In this document: positions 22,758 through 23,403 of the stretch, piece by piece | Layout of the letters: the number at the start of each line of letters is the position of its first letter | Position numbering within the stretch: position 1 is the stretch's first letter | Assembly (NCBI GenBank): GCA_029939545.1 | Contig: JAOZSS010000015.1 | Location: forward strand, 1-23,403 | Direction of reading: 5' to 3' | Length of the DNA stretch: 23,403 nucleotides | From: Kiritimatiellia bacterium | Lineage (GTDB): Bacteria; Verrucomicrobiota; Kiritimatiellia; UBA8416; JABMPJ01 | The notes under the pieces: model-generated | The model's input: the letters and a program-made list of their open reading frames with translations, nothing else | What the model was told of the DNA's origin: nothing | The model's database searches: none | Program-made: the position numbers and the translations under genes

Positions 22758-23403
22758 GTGCGTTCCTCCTCTGCGTCGGCGATGACCTTCATGAACACCT
22801 TCTCAAGGCGCTCGCCCGGGGCCACCAGCGAGGAGGCCGGCCCCTGTACCACAATCCGGCCACGGGCCAGAATCGCCAGCGTATCGCACACCAGCTCGAC
22901 CTCGGAAAGCTCGTGTGAGGAAAAAAAGACCGTCTTGCCACGGTCACGCAACTCGCCGATGATTTTTCGGATGTCCGTGCGGCCGATCGGGTCGAGCCCG
23001 CCGGTGGGCTCATCAAGGATAACCAGGTCGGGATCGTTGATCAGGGACTGTGCCAGGCAGATGCGCTGCATCATGCCGCGCGAGTAGGTGGCGATGCGGC
23101 GCGTGGCGGCTTCGCCCAGTCCGACCGCTTCAATGGATTCGCCAACGCGTCGCCGTCGCGTGCGGCGATCAAGGCGAAAGAGGGCTGCGGTCGCGTCGAG
23201 CAGTTCGCGACCGGTCAGGAAACGGTAGGTGTCGGGGTGCTCGGGAAGGTAGCCGATCCGCTGGCGCGCAATGGATTCGCGTACGTCGCGGCCGAAGAGG
23301 CGCGCCTCGCCTTCGGTTGCAGCGATGAACCCCAGCAGCACGTGCATGGCCGTGGTCTTGCCGGCTCCGTTAGGCCCGAGGAACCCGAAAACCTGGCCGG
23401 GGG
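22754..23403 (-). CDS. ABC transporter ATP-binding protein (5' end outside window)
   Basis: The window holds the last 215 residues of an ABC ATPase read from beyond the right edge. Walker A GPNGAGKTT lies close to the edge (about 23353-23379), followed by the Q-loop area GYLPEHPDTYRFLTG, the ABC signature YSRGMMQR (variant of LSGGQ), Walker B LVILDEPTGGLDP, and the switch His in FFSSHE. The signature and Walker B are intact, so the enzyme should be active. It belongs to the CcmA/NosF-like family that pairs with ABC-2 permeases. About 15-25 N-terminal residues should be missing. It is the first visible gene of the operon running to the GspB-like gene. Confidence 0.93.
   Translation of the reverse strand, partial: PGQVFGFLGPNGAGKTTAMHVLLGFIAATEGEARLFGRDVRESIARQRIGYLPEHPDTYRFLTGRELLDATAALFRLDRRTRRRRVGESIEAVGLGEAATRRIATYSRGMMQRICLAQSLINDPDLVILDEPTGGLDPIGRTDIRKIIGELRDRGKTVFFSSHELSEVELVCDTLAILARGRIVVQGPASSLVAPGERLEKVFMKVIADAEEERT

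Noticed and set aside
1..23403. CRISPR arrays, tRNA or rRNA genes, insertion sequences with transposase
   Set aside because: No regularly spaced direct repeats of CRISPR length, no tRNA-like cloverleaf or rRNA sequence that I could recognise, and no transposase or integrase frame.

Overview
The window is a stretch of moderately GC-rich bacterial chromosome (roughly 57% by eye), densely coding and read with the standard bacterial code (TGA used as a normal stop). The gene mix is a short prepilin with a sigma-54 regulator and PilB/PilC, two TMTC-like membrane glycosyltransferases with TPR tails, GspA/GspB-type proteins, a full-length NifU next to NifS, and an FMN-binding TPR protein. It fits an uncultured Gram-negative of the PVC superphylum (Kiritimatiellota or Lentisphaerota-like) or a deltaproteobacterial-type lineage. 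That placement is inference, because no rRNA or other phylogenetic marker is present.

Layout. (A) 1-298 is a large imperfect inverted repeat with 24-bp perfect ends and eight copies of a nonamer; its right end overlaps the 3' end of a YgiT-type zinc-finger gene. (B) 631-4641, minus strand, holds a zinc-ribbon/GspG-domain membrane protein in an operon with a Y-family DNA polymerase whose start is preceded by a LexA-like box, then a nifU-nifS operon with a good sigma-70 promoter. (C) 4965-5601 is a decayed PIN toxin-antitoxin pair. (D) 5692-7230 is comM/yifB. (E) 7219-8091 is a broken phospholipase-D-like gene. (F) 8171-10863 is an exported TPR protein with a C-terminal FMN-binding domain, followed by a TMTC-like glycosyltransferase. 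(G) 10995-16097, minus strand, is a prepilin with its own terminator and sigma-54 promoter, a sigma-54 response regulator, pilC and pilB. (H) 16333-19363, plus strand, is a second, longer TMTC-TPR protein and a TPR protein carrying a free-standing GspE N-terminal-like domain. (I) 19380-23403, minus strand, is an operon of ABC ATPase (cut by the window end), ABC-2 permease, TPR protein, GspA/ExeA ATPase and GspB-like protein.

Working model: regions F to I form one cell-envelope locus. PilB and PilC drive a type IV pilus or type II secretion-like fibre made of the small prepilin, whose transcription is sigma-54 dependent and probably controlled by the adjacent response regulator. The two TMTC-like enzymes that bracket the pilus genes are good candidates to glycosylate the pilin or another exported protein. 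GspA and GspB would help assemble the envelope-spanning machine. The flavinylated TPR protein adds a possible extracytoplasmic redox element. The links between these modules are inferred from position only. No secretin, PilM-Q proteins, prepilin peptidase, sensor kinase or ApbE is in the window.
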